From NCBI GenBank assembly GCA_949318235.1, contig OX439137.1:11331532-11395531 (forward strand): 64,000 nt of DNA, written 5' to 3'. Positions 1 to 14,219 of this stretch are shown piece by piece. The position numbers and the translations under genes were made by a program. The stretch comes from Ecdyonurus torrentis. Its lineage: Eukaryota > Arthropoda > Insecta > Ephemeroptera > Heptageniidae. The notes below the pieces were generated by a model. The model was not told the origin of the DNA. It ran no database searches and was given only the letters and a program-made list of their open reading frames with translations. Numbering within the stretch: the first letter of the stretch is position 1; each line of letters starts with the position of its first letter.

Positions 1-150
1 AATATGAATGCTAAAATAGACCTATTATTATAAATATGTATGAAATGTAATATGTTATAAAATAAAGTAATCAAACCACAGAAGCAAAATAATAAACACA
101 AATAAAAATAATATGATAACTGGTCTCACCATAATTATGTATAAAAAAAG

Positions 151-190
<40 letters not shown>

Positions 191-1289
191 GAGGTATACA
201 ACATGATACAATACAAATAAGTGTAAAATTGATTATATAATACAATTGACTTAAAAAAAAAAATTGGAAGATATTTGATACGTAAGTAAGTGGTTCTTCT
301 TGTTGTTTTTTTAAAGGTCGTATAATTTTTTTTAATGAAATTTTGAGATGCATAAAAGTAATTTTATATTAGCATGTTTGTAATTTTTGTAAGTTGATCT
401 AATTTACATAATATATAATTTCATCTACATTCTTTGTGCATCAATAATCTCCCTCACTCCAATCTTTTAACTTAAGTTGGCATGATCATCTTAAAAAAAG
501 ACTATATTAAAGGTTATACGATTAATTACGTTTTAATTCATATGTACTTAAAAAAGGGGGGGGGAGGAGTTTTAAGGATTTTTTTATATCAAAATGTATA
601 CACCTTGTCAATTTTTAAGTTGTACTGAAATGTAATTAAAGAGCCTTGCTGTAAGTGTGGGACAAAATGTTGTATTACGTTTTTTAAAATATTTCTTGCT
701 GGGAATAATGAACGTAATTTAAAAATATAAATTTTCAATTTCTAATTCAAGATTCTTTATAATGAGAAATTTATTATTGTGTTTAGCTACAAAAAAATAA
801 TGATAACACAAGTATTAACGCGAAAATGTTTAAATTTTAGATACAACTACGTATATACAACAATAAACATTTTTAACTTCTTTTATGTATAAAATTAAAA
901 AATTTGCCCTTATAAAATTTGGGTTCTTTCTATCCCTATACTTCCCTAAGCAATACTAAACGAATTACATTACGATATAAATTTTTTCTAGTTTATAAAG
1001 CATACATGGAAAGAATAAATTACGTAACTTATGCTTCATTTATGTCGTTATAGCATGTTGCTAAATTAGAACAATTCAAATAATTATGCTGTACAACATA
1101 TTTTTTATGCTATATAAGCAACATATTTATTATGAAGCATAGCATCGATTATGCTCTACTAAAGAAATTGTGTTGAAAATGAGCTATATATAGCATAATA
1201 CGTATTTATTTTATACGTGTACTGAAGTTAAAATTTTAAAAACTTCCATTACAGTACGTTGATGATAATTACTAAAACAAATATATTAT

Positions 1290-1325
<36 letters not shown>

Positions 1326-1857
1326 AGAAGGGATTTAAAACACTCCACTTATAAAAGTGAATAAAAAATATATACAGTGACACCGTGACCGATTCAAGAA
1401 TTAATGTTCATCCATCTATTAAATTTTATTAAAAAAAAAAGTAATGTTAAATGCAATGAGAAATGCAATGTAAAAAAAAAAGTACATAAGAAAGTGTAAT
1501 GTTTTTGCTCTACTTGCGTTAAAATAAATCCATGGAGAGTTATTGTATTCCTTTTTTAGATACAAATTTATTTAAAGCATTATAGAAATGAAAGTACATC
1601 TCAAGAATTATTATTATAGAAAATAGAAATTTAAAACCATTTATAAAGTCACGTTTTAAAGAAAGAAAAAAAATTAAGTAGAGATAAAAGATAAAAAAAA
1701 ATGAAAATGAAAATCACGTTCAACAGTTGAAAGAAAAAGTAACCAAGGTTTATAAACATTATACTGTAGAAACATCGCCTATATTTGGCATTATTACGGT
1801 TTGCACAAAATATAAAGTATACGATTAAAAAAAAAATAATAAAAATAGTGAGTATTT
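1..1857. other. Intergenic A+T-rich DNA
   Basis: Poly-T (155-187) and poly-A (1293-1323) tracts and a family M repeat. No coding signal seen. Confidence 0.6.
1057..1215. repeat. Family M A+T-rich repeat, copy
   Basis: GTTGCTAAATTAGAACAATT-CAAATAATTATGC, then GTTGAAAATGAGCTATATAT-AGCATAAT; matches 24391-24545. Confidence 0.45.
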
Positions 1858-2303
1858 GTACACTTAAGTCCCTCGTAAATGTAACATCAAAGACGATGCC
1901 GCTTTTTAAGGAAAAGGGTAGCCGAAATGCAATGTCAGGTAAGAGCAGCGTTGCCACCTGCTCTTTTCTTGCTTTTGCTAATTGAGAAAGTGATTGACAT
2001 CTCACTTCATTATTTTTACTCTTCTTTATATTCGCGAGCATGAAAACAACATAACAAATCTGAATAACTTAAGTGAAAAAAGCTTTTAAGGCACAATAGC
2101 AAAATATTTCGTGCCTTTTACAAATAATATGCAGGTTTTGTTATCTAAAGTGAGATGTCAATCACTTCCTCACTTAGCAAAAGAAAGAAAAGAGCAGGTG
2201 GCAACGCTGCTCTTACCGCTCTTACCTGACTACGCATTTCTATGCATTTCTTTAAAAAGCGGCATCGTCTTTGATGTTACATTTACGAGGGACTTAAGTG
2301 TAC
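1858..2303. mobile_element. Foldback element with about 145-bp arms
   Basis: GTACACTTAAGTCCCTCG at the left and its exact inverse at the right. Both arms carry GTAACATCAAAGACGATGCC and the AGAGCAGCGTTGCCACCTGC block, inverted. The spacer 2007-2150 is A+T-rich. The short ORFs in the arms are by-products of the symmetry. Confidence 0.82.
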
Positions 2304-2745
2304 TAGGTATGTATTTTTATTTATTGTAAATATGATTAAGAAGCTACTGCGGTTAAGTAAGCTCGGGAAAAAACAAAAAAGAAATGGCATACCATTTTTG
2401 TTTCACACACAAAAACTATAAAGTTTCAAGTTTTTTTTTTTTTAAATTTATTATTATTAGGCTTAATAGATAAGTGAATGAAATTACCGCATGGAAAAAC
2501 GTCACTGGGGTAAAACTTCATATCTTAAAACATTTGAAACTCCCCTATGAATTTGACACTTTGAACCTCCAATCGTACTCAGTAACCTAATATTATTAAT
2601 AAGCTTTAGGTCACAGTGGATTAATATAACTTTATATATGTATAAAAAAACACAGTTATAAGTTGATAATAATAAGATAATACAACGTGCTGAAATGTAT
2701 ACTTTTTCTTTATCTTATATGCATTACGTCACACTAGTTTTGCTC

Positions 2746-2780
<35 letters not shown>

Positions 2781-4295
2781 ACACTAAAGAATAAAATGCG
2801 ATAAAAAAGGAAGGTATTTTCACAAACTACGAATACAATGATCGCATTTTATAAAATACTTTTAAACTAAACTGTTATAATAATTACTAATTAATTTAAA
2901 AAATCAAACATTTTTACGTACAATTTATTTTATGTTTATTAAATTTAAACAAATGCTGCATGCATTTAATTTATTATACATATTAATAAAAACAAAAATG
3001 GTATCCGATATGCTAATAACATATTGCTTGTTAATGTTATTTATAAATCAAAAATGAAATGACACATACTTTAAAAAGCATATGACTGTCTAAAAACTAG
3101 TTTGAATATTGCCGTAAAAGGACATTATATAAAAATTTAACTTATGCAACCAGCACAACATTTTTTTTTCTTTTAAGGCGGTGGGGGACCGACTTGGACC
3201 GGAAATCGCTAAAAGAACAACTATATTTTCCCAATAATTTTTTGTACATGATTTAATTCCAATAAAACAAACACTATAATTATCAAATAAAACAAAGTAA
3301 ATTTAAAATATAATTTTTTCATACCAACAAAAATTTTAATGATATTTTTAATTGTAAAAAAGTTTCTAATTTGACTAAAATTTCCCGCTCAAATTTGAAT
3401 TTCCACATTTACATGTTATATTTAAAGTGTAATAACTTAAATATTTGATCGTGTTTTCACATGTTTGACATAACTAAATTTTTAAGTAACATTTCTTCTT
3501 TACTTTGTGTTAATATTATTATTCGCAACCGTCCTAGTTTGCGAGATATCAGTCGGTCACCTACCCCCTTAACTAAGCATTGATATAGCAGTGAGACAAA
3601 AATCGCGAATAATAATATATCGATTACAATTTTACACATATTTTTAACGTTCTCTTACATACAGTTAGTTGCATTTGGGTCTTTGTAGCATTAGGTCCCT
3701 TTTTTGCTTATTTTTATATATATTATTTTAATAATATAAATATAAAAAAACATGTCGTTACGTCTATAAAGTAACTACCTTAGTATAAAACAGCGCATTT
3801 TTAACTTTTATTTTTTTTAGCAACATGTAACATAATTTTCACTATTTCCATAAGCACGAAAAACATAAATTTTAAAAATTGTTCAGTTACATAGATGTAA
3901 CTCTTATAATAGGCAATCTAATAACTGAATTGAAAAACTTTTGACCTTTGAACAGTAACTTGTAATTAAAGGTTATTTCTTTAGCGGTAAACGATTAGCT
4001 CTTCACATCTTAAAAAAACTTTTTGCATAATATCTAAGAAATTCGTTCTAAAAAAAGGTCTGAATAGTAACTTTTTACTTACTTTTTTTTTCCATTAAGT
4101 GGATCAAAAAATCTTACTTGCTGATTAAAATAAGTACTTCAGTGGAATAAGTTCACTATTATAAAGATTTTTTTTTCTTGTCGCTGGCATTTTTTTGGTT
4201 CTTCTAATTTATATAGAGCACTGATAATTTTAAGTGTGAGTTTTGCAATATAGAGTGACTAAATAGTATAATTCTAATACGACAATATTTGTGTG

Positions 4296-4298
<3 letters not shown>

Positions 4299-4349
<51 letters not shown>
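4299..4349. repeat. (AG)n microsatellite
   Basis: About 25 perfect units. Confidence 0.97.
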
Positions 4350-4351
<2 letters not shown>

Positions 4352-4634
4352 TGAATAGAATGTAATATTTCCCATAAAATTTCTTTTCCTTTCCCCCCCT
4401 ATATATATATGTCAATAGCAGATATGATTATATATAATAATTTTTTCTTATAATCGTTATTAAAAATGATGTCACGAGTTATTTATATATATAAAAGTAA
4501 AGAAGAAGACAAAAAAAAATAAATGACAGGTGTTTTGAATTATTAGACTTTTGATAAAATATTAAATAAATTGCATGTACATGATAAAAGCACAGAATTT
4601 TTTTTATGTTATATAACCTTTTTTTTCCTCCCCA

Positions 4635-4752
<118 letters not shown>

Positions 4753-5097
4753 GATCTGCGAATGGTCACAAGTTATATAAGTATGCAATGCATGACGAAG
4801 AACTATACCATTATATAAAGCATTGCACACGACTCGCTCATTCTCTACAAATGTAAATATATAATCTCTTTTGCGATGTATAAGAAAAGGAATTCACAAT
4901 GTCTCATGATGTATGGCAAATTAAAAACAAAATGCATTATTTTTATATTATATAGCATATTATATAAATTCCTATAGCTATGGATTAGTTAGGGCAATAT
5001 CATGCATGCCCATGCTGTAATATATTTTATTGCAGATTAATTTAATATTTAAGTTTCAGTATTGATCGAAATACCAGTTGGTAAATGTTGATTAAAT

Positions 5098-5162
5098 AAA
5101 GAAAGAAAGAAAAAAAAAGAAAAGAAAAGAAAAGAAAGAAAGAAAAGAAAGAAAAGAAAGAA
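5098..5162. repeat. (GAAA)n-type microsatellite
   Basis: Purine run of GAAA/GAAAA units. Confidence 0.9.
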
Positions 5163-5721
5163 ATATACATGATACATAAATAAAAAGTGTTCACTATCAG
5201 GTCATTTTTATATATTTAGGATAGTTTATGCTATTACTGCTAGTAGTGTACTTTATTGCATAATGTATGCAATATTTGAAATGTTGCTCCTTCTACTTAT
5301 AATTCACGAAAATTTAGGTATGGTTCAACTCGCGAAATCCTTATTTCAACGGAGCTTTTCCCATGGTTCCATAAAGTTTTGTGCATATGCTATAATTTTT
5401 ATTACTCATTGAAAATATTACAACACGTGAACAAGGCTTGAAAATAATTAATCTCGCGCTTTATAGATGTTCGGTGTATTTCATATGAAGTATAAGCCTC
5501 GCCCTTTCATTTCATTTTTAAATAGAGATGATTAATTATTTATTCATACAGAGTAAAATATGTTTTGTATAACTACCAAGCGAACAGGCTTATTAATTGT
5601 ACGAAATAAACTTTTTTTCAGACACTGGGAAATTTACGTTATATGTATTGTTGTCCGATATGATTGATATTTCAAACCTCGTATATAGTTTCATTGCGAA
5701 ATAAAATACAACTATTGCACT

Positions 5722-6065
5722 TTAAACTTATAGAAGCATAATAGGGTGTGCTTTTTAATGATTAAACACAAAATAGAATCTCCAAAAATGATAACAAAAG
5801 CTATCAGAATGTTAATGTAGCTATACAAAAGAGCATAAAAATACTGTAAAGTATACTATTTGCGTAGAAATTCCATCAGTTTCTAGCGTCAGAAACTGGG
5901 TAAAAAATTGCTATAAATGAAAATATGGTGCGGGTTTCAGAAATCGAAATTTTCAGATCACTTTGCAGTTGAATTTTGAAACCAACTAAACGTCGTATTT
6001 ATTTAAGTCCCATTATGTGTTTTGTTACATAAATACTTTTGTTTTCTTACGTTCTATGCCTTTAA
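5722..6065 (+). mobile_element. Family B MITE, diverged copy
   Basis: Weakly matches family B over its whole length (GTGTGCTTTTTAATGATTAA, the TTATTTAAGTCCCAT block and the CTATGCCTTTAA end). It is more mutated than the other copies, so it is older. Confidence 0.6.
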
Positions 6066-8131
6066 ATATAAAACATCACACATATTTTAAATAATGAAAT
6101 ATTGATCGAATATCGAGGCAGATTCCTTACATGATAACAAATTTGATATGTGAAATAAAGCTACATTTATAAAAACAAGATGCTGAAAGTGAATATAAAC
6201 TAATATTGATTTTATCAATAGTCATATATATATATATTCGATATATTGCAACAATTTTTGAGTAACAAACATTTACAACAACGTGACGATAAAGATATTT
6301 TCAAAACTTTTATATAAGTTTCATTGAACTAAAAGAGATTATCATTTATCACTATACAATACATATTATAGTTATATAAGTATATACTATATAAAGCTGA
6401 TTAAATATTACTTTAAATATAATTTTTAATAACTTACTAAGTATATAGAAGAAAGTATAAAAGCTTTTATAGAATAATAATTGCGTAATAATTATGCTAT
6501 CTCTCTTTTTTTTTCTATTAACTCATGCAAACATAATTTATACGAATTATTCTATGTAACAAAGCATTACGGCTGTTAATCATAATTATTTATTAAGTAT
6601 CATTTATGCTATACTATAGTTAACTGTATAACATAAGTTACGAAATCATTTCTATATGTAATTTGTGTTTATATAATGCTATATTTTACCATTTTTTTTT
6701 CAAAATTTTGCATCTAAATATATCCAGAATCAAAAGGTTATGTAATTCTCTTCTAATTTTAAGTGCTTTTATTATAAAGTAAACAAATTTAAGTATTTTT
6801 GTATTCAGTACAATACCTATGAAATATGATTTCAAGAGATTTAGAAATTTGTCTATTTTTATTCTTGCTGGACAAAGATAATTTTGCTGAAATACGTTCC
6901 TATATCGCGCAGTTTAAAACAACCAACTATAGCAATTGAATAAATTAAAAAATTGCTGATTAAATTCTATTAAAAACTTCTGGCCATGATGTAGACCATA
7001 CTTTTTTATTGAGATTCGTCCTATTTAGCAGCACGTAAAACTAAAATTATTATTATTTTGTAACACTTATGCGTTGAACGAAAAACGAAATGGATATTTT
7101 TTTCAACTTCTACCAACAGAATACTATGGTTTTATGTGTTGTTAGAAAAACTCAAAATATCATAAGAGATTTACTTCTTAAATAGTAACAAAATAATTTT
7201 AATGTGCAGCAAAATTACATTTGATTTTCAGTCTATATTTTTCCGCATTAATGAGAAACTTATTTCTTATATACAAATAATTTACAAAACAAATTGTAAC
7301 AATTAAAAAGATTATAATTTAACAAAATATTAAAGAAACTGCTGAAATAATTAAAACTATTTAAACAAATTATAAATTATTTTTCTCGCATAATAAATTT
7401 AAAAAGAAAAAAAATGACGTATAACAAAATGTCTACTTACATTTGAAGAGACTTCATATTTGTGCGACTTGCTTTGACAAAAATATGAAACATACTGAAG
7501 AGATTTTCAAAATATAATTTTATAAAAATCTTTTACTTCTCCCTCCCACAAAGTTTTTGTCATATTTTTACCCTATAGTAACAGCAAACGGAATGAAATT
7601 ATATATCCATCCCTACTCCTCCTCTTTCGCTCTCGTTCGAAACATTTATATAACATTTTTCAAATGATTATATAACCCCCTACCTTGTATACATTATAAC
7701 AAATAAAAAGAAGAACTTAAAAAAAACTTACAGTATGAGGGGAAATATATATAAGAATATTATATGAATGTCTCGGATTTTTTTTAATTATTCCAAATAA
7801 TTAACGAGCGGGGGAGGGGAAGGGGAAAATTAGAATTTGAAAATATTCAGTGCGATTGTAACGATGAATATAATTTTTGTTTTCCTTCTTTTTCGTTGAA
7901 CAGCACAACTAACTCCCATTTTAAATTAAAAAAAAAAATCCCTGATTATGATAGGTTATGGAATTGGGTCTGTTGCACTTTCAGAACAATGCAAAATTTG
8001 GAAGAAAAAAAAATTGTGTGCCATAAAAATATTTATTAATAATTGGGCCATATACGCTTCACACACGTAAAGAACAGGCTAAAAAGTTAATTATTTTCAC
8101 TTAAATATGTTTAATAGCAAAGCTTTCGTCC

Positions 8132-8474
8132 TTAAAGCCATAGACCACATAAAACAGCATATGATTTTCAATGAATAAACACGAAATGGGATCTTCAAAA
8201 CTGATGACAATTTGTACCTAAATGTTAATATAGCCCCACGAGAGAGCGTGAAAATACTTTAAAGTATGCAATTTGTGTAAAAATTCATGTTTATGACGTC
8301 AGAAACATGCAAAAATTAGTATAAAAATGTTGTGCGGGTTGCATAAATCAAATATTCTGATCACTACTACGGGGCTACTGTTGGGTTTAGAGACAAACTA
8401 ATGTTATTTATGTAAATCCCATCAAGTTTTTTGTTATATAAATGCTTAAGTTTTTCTCTGGTCTATTCCTTTAA
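8132..8474 (+). mobile_element. Family B MITE (TTAAAGCCATAGACCACAT), copy 1
   Basis: About 343 bp, TTAA at both edges. Short terminal inverted repeats: TTAAAGCCATAGACCA against the inverse of TGGTCTATTCCTTTAA. It is non-coding. TGACGTCA lies at 8294-8301. The body is not palindromic, unlike family A, and is shared by copies at 11343, 13875, 21733, 26129 and 37324. Confidence 0.88.
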
Positions 8475-9227
8475 GGAAATAAAGCTCTACTGCAAGATAA
8501 CTATTTTACAAAAAGCAGAAGGTAACTAACAGCAACATATTGTTGTAGAAAGCGTATTACTATATTTTTATTATAAAGTGCCACGCCTTATAATGTGTTT
8601 AAATGTTCTTTTTTTCCGTGTAAACTTTTATATATAAATAATATCTAATATGCCCCAGTGTATCTAGTATCTATGCTTTATGTAAGTAATGGTTCAGAGA
8701 TAGGGCTTTTAGCTGCACCTATATGAAAATTTCTATTTATTTTATTTATGGGGGTAAATATCGTGGAAACTATTCAGTTTACTATAGCAAAACAATGTAA
8801 AAATTATGGTATCTCTTTTACTCTTATATACATTTTAATATTTAACCGACTGAAAAAGAGAACAAATTTCAAATTAGTTCTTTATTCAGCAAGTCCACCA
8901 CATAATTTATACACACTGAATATCATATAGGGTCAAACAATGCAATAAAGAAAACAAACATAAAAACGCATAAACATACTAATAAAAATGGCATATATAA
9001 AATTAGTTATTTTATTACAAAAAAACTGGAGCATTGCGCAAAAATATTAAGAAAACAAAAGTGCAAAACCATGAAGAAATTAATAGAAAAAAATATATAT
9101 AACTGAGGCTTACGCAATCAAATATTTTAATTAAAACCTGTACAAATAAAGTCATTAATTTTCTTAGTATATATACATAATAATATGATAATGACACTAT
9201 ATACAAAACCTTGAACAACAATTGAAT

Positions 9228-9450
9228 TGAAAGGGTTTGGCTTTCGTGTTACACCGTGTTATATAAGCAGTAAATTGACATTGAAAAGGACAGACCGGGA
9301 CTCGAACCCAGATCTTTGGTTTCCAAGACCACTGCGTTGAAACTGCGGGAAACCAAAGATCTGGGTTCTAGTCCCGGTCGAGCCGAATTCCTCTTTAATG
9401 TCAATTATTGCTTATATAACACGGTATAACACGAAAGCCAAACCCTTTCA
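9228..9450. repeat. Palindrome of two tRNA-like (SINE-type) sequences
   Basis: Arms of about 105 bp (ATTGAAAGGGTTTGGCTTTC at the left and its inverse at the right). Each arm contains a pol III B box: GGTTCGAGTCC on the minus strand at 9308-9298, and GGTTCTAGTCC on the plus strand at 9364-9374. Each B box is preceded by GGAAACCAAAGATCT or GGGAAACCAAAGATCT, like the anticodon-variable region of a tRNA. No full tRNA can be folded, so this is a tRNA-derived repeat and not a tRNA gene. Confidence 0.75.
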
Positions 9451-10388
9451 TTAAAACTCCCCGTGTAAAATAGGCGTTAAATTATAAACTCTCAACAATT
9501 GAATTCTTTATAAAAAATCTTCTCTCTCCAATTGCCAAATATATCTCTACTTTATTTTTTCTTCAGTTACATAATATACTACACGTGTCAATGAACTTAA
9601 ATATAATAAAAATTAAAGTAACATCACGTAGAATTTAAGTCAGGAGACTTCTATAATATAATACGTATTTTTTTTTTTTTTTTTTTTACTTTACAGTATT
9701 TATTTACGGTCTATTGAAAATTAAATTGCCATGACAATCTACAGAATTTCTAACATTTAATGTATAATTAGTAAAATATATTGTTATCCAAGGACGATGA
9801 TAATTAAGTTACTTAAAGATATAACTTAATCTTATATAGCAGTGTTTTAAATAATAGTACAATTATTGAACTTTTTTTTTAAGTATTTGCTTACGAGACG
9901 GGAAATTTTGTTTATTGTGATTTCGCGGTATTTTATCTTTCTTGAGGGTTTCCTATATTATTTTAATTAATTTTTTATATAATATACTTGGCTTATTACA
10001 TTGTAATTGCATTTTTATAAACGTTGATGTAATACGTGGAAGTCTTAATAACAATGTCAAGTTATTAAAATAATAATAATTAAAAAAAAAAAGTTTATAA
10101 TATTTTTTTTATTAATATTTACTAGTATTACAATTTTTTTGAATGGCGCACAGTTATTCCACTTCTATATACAAAGCATTGTACTGTTTTGTGCATTCGA
10201 ATTTTGCTTCTTTAGTTTACTGATACTGAAAAATAACTATGCTGTATGGTAAGGTATAGTTGGGATAAAATGATTAATTATTTAGTTTTTTGGTGTAATA
10301 ATTAAATTTCAATTCTCTCTCTCTCTCTCTCTCTTAATACGTGCAATAACGTTCATTTCTCCTTATTTATAATTATATTTTTAATTAA

Positions 10389-10724
10389 TTAAAGGCGTAG
10401 AACACCTTGAACGAAAAACATGTCTAATATACTAACATATACCTAAATGTCAATGTTGATTTAGCCGCAGTCGTTCATGATTTCAAATTTGTTTTCCATT
10501 CACAAAATGGCAGATGCGGGTTTATGACGTCACAGCTTACTAGTCCACTCGCGTGGAAATAGGCGAGCTGTGATGTCACAAACCCGCAGCTGCCATTTTA
10601 GGAATTGAAAATAAATTAGAAATCAATGACTCCTGCCAAATCAACGTTGATATTAAGGTATGTTAGGATTTAGGATATTAGGCGTGTTTTTTGTTCAAGG
10701 TGTTCTACTAGTTCTACGCTTTCA
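10389..10724. mobile_element. Family A MITE (TTAAAGGCGTAGAACACC), copy 1
   Basis: A long inverted repeat starting TTAAAGGCGTAGAACACCTT and ending with its inverse. Inner conserved blocks are ATCAACGTTGAT, the phrase CACAAAATGGCAG and a TGACGTCA site (10524-10531). The TTAA at the left edge suggests a TTAA target, as for piggyBac-like elements; the right copy has drifted to TTCA. Other copies are at 17247, 30800 and 33239. Confidence 0.8.
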
Positions 10725-11342
10725 ATATCTAATACCGCTAGATATGAAGAAAATTAAAGAAAAAACAAATAAATAAATGAAAAGGAATGACACGAAAAAA
10801 CGAAAAATGAACTCAAATCGTTTTACTGTCTTTAACGACGAACCAATAAAAGTATAATATAGTAAAGCGTTAAGTTTAACACTTAAAATTTTTGGCATTA
10901 TCTTCATATAAATATAATGCTGATTAATTTTGACAATTTGACAAAATGTCTAAGTCACAACACGTTTAGAAATTAAACATACACTTTACATAATATATAC
11001 ATAACTTCAACATAATCCTTTCATAACATATTAAATCAGATTTCGTGTTGTTGACAATATGTTAAGTAGTTCATAATCTTTTCTTTTTTTCTGGCAGTTT
11101 TCTCTATATATAAAAAATCCGTGAGGGATTTTTTTATTTTTAACGTAAGCTTCACACGATGCAATATTTTATATCATAGTGCGAAGAAACCCTATGCATT
11201 ACATATAAAAATTTTAGGGAGTCATAACGCATATTTCTGAAGTATATTTTTTTAAAGTTTTATACGCATGTACAGTCCCCCAGTTTTTAAATTACTCATC
11301 AAAGGGAAGCCGCTTTCTTTAGAAAATGGTCAACGTGTCATC

Positions 11343-11688
11343 TTAAAGGAATAGACCAGAGAAAAACATAAGCATTTATGTCACAAAACACTTGATGGGA
11401 CTTACATAAATAACTTTAGTTTGTCTCAAAACTCAACTTTAGCTCTGTAGCAGTGATCAGAAATTACGATTTATGCAACCCGCACAACATTTTCATATTA
11501 ACTTTTGCATGCTTCTGACGTCATAAACATGAATAGTCAACTTAAATTGCATACTTTACAGTATTTTCACGCTCTCTCATGGGGCTACATTAACATTCAG
11601 GTATAAAAATTGTCAACAGTTTTGTAGATCCCATTTCGTGTTTATTCATTAAAAAGCACATGTTGTTTAATGTGGTCTATGCCTTTAA
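11343..11688 (-). mobile_element. Family B MITE, copy 2 (reverse orientation)
   Basis: Full-length reverse copy with TTAA at both edges and TGACGTCA at 11516-11523. Confidence 0.88.
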
Positions 11689-13120
11689 GTGACAGCAGCG
11701 TACTCTCCTGAAATCTAATATAAATTTCAATATTTATATAGAAACTGATATTCTTATAGCATAATACGACAACAATTTAACATGTTAAATAATTCTTCTA
11801 TAACACCATCAAAACTGGAATTTTACTTGATTCAAGGTGAAGGTGAGAATAATCCAGTACCACCAACACACTGACAGAAACTGCATTATTATGTTGAATT
11901 ATGTTTTTATTTCAATTTAAGTACATGGTATTTCTAATATATGTTTCATTTATGCGTCGTATGGAGAATAAATGTTGCTATTGTTGTATTTTGCATAAAT
12001 AATTGGTATAAATAATGTTACGCTATGCAGAGTGATGATGATTATTCAATCCTTAAATGTTGTTATGAAAAGTAGCTAAAATTGAGCTAGCATAATTATT
12101 ACGTATAATTAATTTTTGTCCTCTTGGTGTATTTGAGCTCGTTCTATATAAACTACACACAACTCTTGAGCCAGCTTTGAAAATTTTACTTTATTAAAAA
12201 CATCTGATCATGACGTCATTACTTGTTTACTACTTATATAATATGGTTGATCATTGCTATTTCTACGTTTAGAACTTTGAACTTAAATGAAAATGCATAA
12301 AAAAAACATTTCCATTCTCAATGCAACTCACTTTTATCGGCTCAAAAAACAAGCTCAACCAATGAATGTGTCTTATTTTGTTGTTCACCCAATCACTGTA
12401 AATGAAATTCAATATACTTTACAGAACAAGCTATAAGTTTTCACTATTGACTTTCAAATGACATTAGAAACATAGGGGATCAATTATTGATAATTATATT
12501 ATATATATATAGATTACTAATTACGTAAAGAAATTATTCATGATATATTATAAAGCGAATGCCCTCTATTATACTATAAGCAAGCAATATATATATGAAA
12601 ACATGTTTGTTATGTAACTGAAATATCAAGAAATAAAAATGTCAAGCACGTGATTTGGATAAGAAACAGTCTTTTCTTCATAAGCCGCGTCCATTTTTAT
12701 TTTTAAAATAAATTATAAAATTTTAACGTCATGAATTTGTTGTTATATTTTTAATGTTCAAAATTTTAAAGTTTTGAAATGACTTGAATAACAAAAATCA
12801 ATTGATAAAACAAAATTATTTAGTAAATGAATATGAAATAAAATACTTATAAAAATAATAATTTTAGTGATTTTGAGTACCGCAGCGTGTCCATGATGCA
12901 ACAACGTCAACAATAATATATATATATATATCCCATTTATATGATTTATGGATTTATTATATTATATATGCATTTATATGATTCGTCTCAGATGGTGTTA
13001 TAGTGCTAGATAAATATTTTCAAATATTTATATATTATACTTTGATACAAATATCGCCATCTCGTGGAGTTCTGATCTACACTATGTGTAGTGAAGAAAA
13101 ACTATATCATTTGAAGTTTA

Positions 13121-13123
<3 letters not shown>

Positions 13124-13215
<92 letters not shown>
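13124..13215. repeat. (TA)n microsatellite
   Basis: About 45 units with one TG interruption near 13198; able to extrude as a cruciform. Confidence 0.97.
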
Positions 13216-13216
<1 letters not shown>

Positions 13217-13498
13217 TTTTTTTATTCGTTAAGTAATATGTGTACATATATAATGATATAATGACTATAAAAGCGATATATTAAAAATTGAATATAAACC
13301 TATAATTATATACAAAAAAATGATTGAGCCACAAGTTGAAAGATTTATTTAATCATTAAATATATTTTTTTGTGAACTAAATAGAAAATATGCAAATTTC
13401 CCCGCTTCCTAATATGAAAGAAGAAAAAGAAAAAAAATTCGCAGTACTTAAAAACGATTAAATCGACAATTTTGTTGATTTTGTGATAATAATTTTTA

Positions 13499-13500
<2 letters not shown>

Positions 13501-13540
<40 letters not shown>
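13501..13540. repeat. Poly-A tract, about 40 bp
   Basis: The longest A run seen. Other A/T runs of 20-33 bp lie near 155, 1293, 2751, 16681, 19976, 20780, 23932, 25557, 40119 and 46932. They have no consistent adjacent retroelement body. Confidence 0.9.
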
Positions 13541-13543
<3 letters not shown>

Positions 13544-13874
13544 CTAAATTTGCAATGTTATATTTTCACGAGGACAACAGGCGTTGAATTTCAATAGGAA
13601 AATATATTAATACATGTGTACTGTATAACTATTATCACATACACGGTACAATAATACAGTACACAGTATATAAAATCACATTAATTGATATATTTTTAAG
13701 ATATTTCATAATCTTATATAGTATATCAATCATTATATGGATATAGGAAAAAAAAATGCTATAATGCTAACCTGTCTTCTATATTTTTGAAACCGCTACC
13801 GTCATTATCTTTCGATTTTGAAGGACGGAATAATAACGACCTGTCAATTACATGTTCTCTATACAACAGATGAC

Positions 13875-14219
13875 TTAAAGCCATAGACCACATAAAACAA
13901 CATGTGCTTTTTAATGAATAAACACGAAATGGGATCTTCAAAACTGTTGACAATTTTTACCAGAATGTTAATGTAGCCCCACGAGAGAGCGTGAAAATAC
14001 TGTAAAGTATACAATTTGCGTGAATATTCATGTTTATGACGTCAGAAACATACAAAAATTAGTATGAAATTGTTGTACGGGTTGCATAAATCGTGATTTC
14101 TGATCACTGCTACGGAGCTATACGGTTGGGGTTTGAGACAAACTAAAGTTATTTATGCAAGTCCCATCAAGTGTTTTGTTATGCAATATGAAATGTATTT
14201 CTCTGGTCTATTCCTTTAA
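13875..14219 (+). mobile_element. Family B MITE, copy 3
   Basis: Full-length copy with TTAA edges and TGACGTCA at 14037-14044. Confidence 0.88.

Larger units (their letters stand above)
8475..13874. other. Intergenic DNA with repeats
   Basis: Holds the tRNA-like palindrome, family A copy 1, family B copy 2 and the (TA)n tract. Between them is A+T-rich sequence without coding signals. Confidence 0.6.

Noticed and set aside
1785..2329. Paired ORFs at 1785, 2111 and 1649
   Set aside because: They arise from the two arms of an inverted repeat and share the same reversed sequence.
9298..9374. tRNA gene
   Set aside because: Only B boxes and a partial tRNA-like stretch are present. No acceptor stem or A box completes a cloverleaf.
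13003..13236. ORF with a Tyr-Ile repeat
   Set aside because: Translation of a (TA)n microsatellite.
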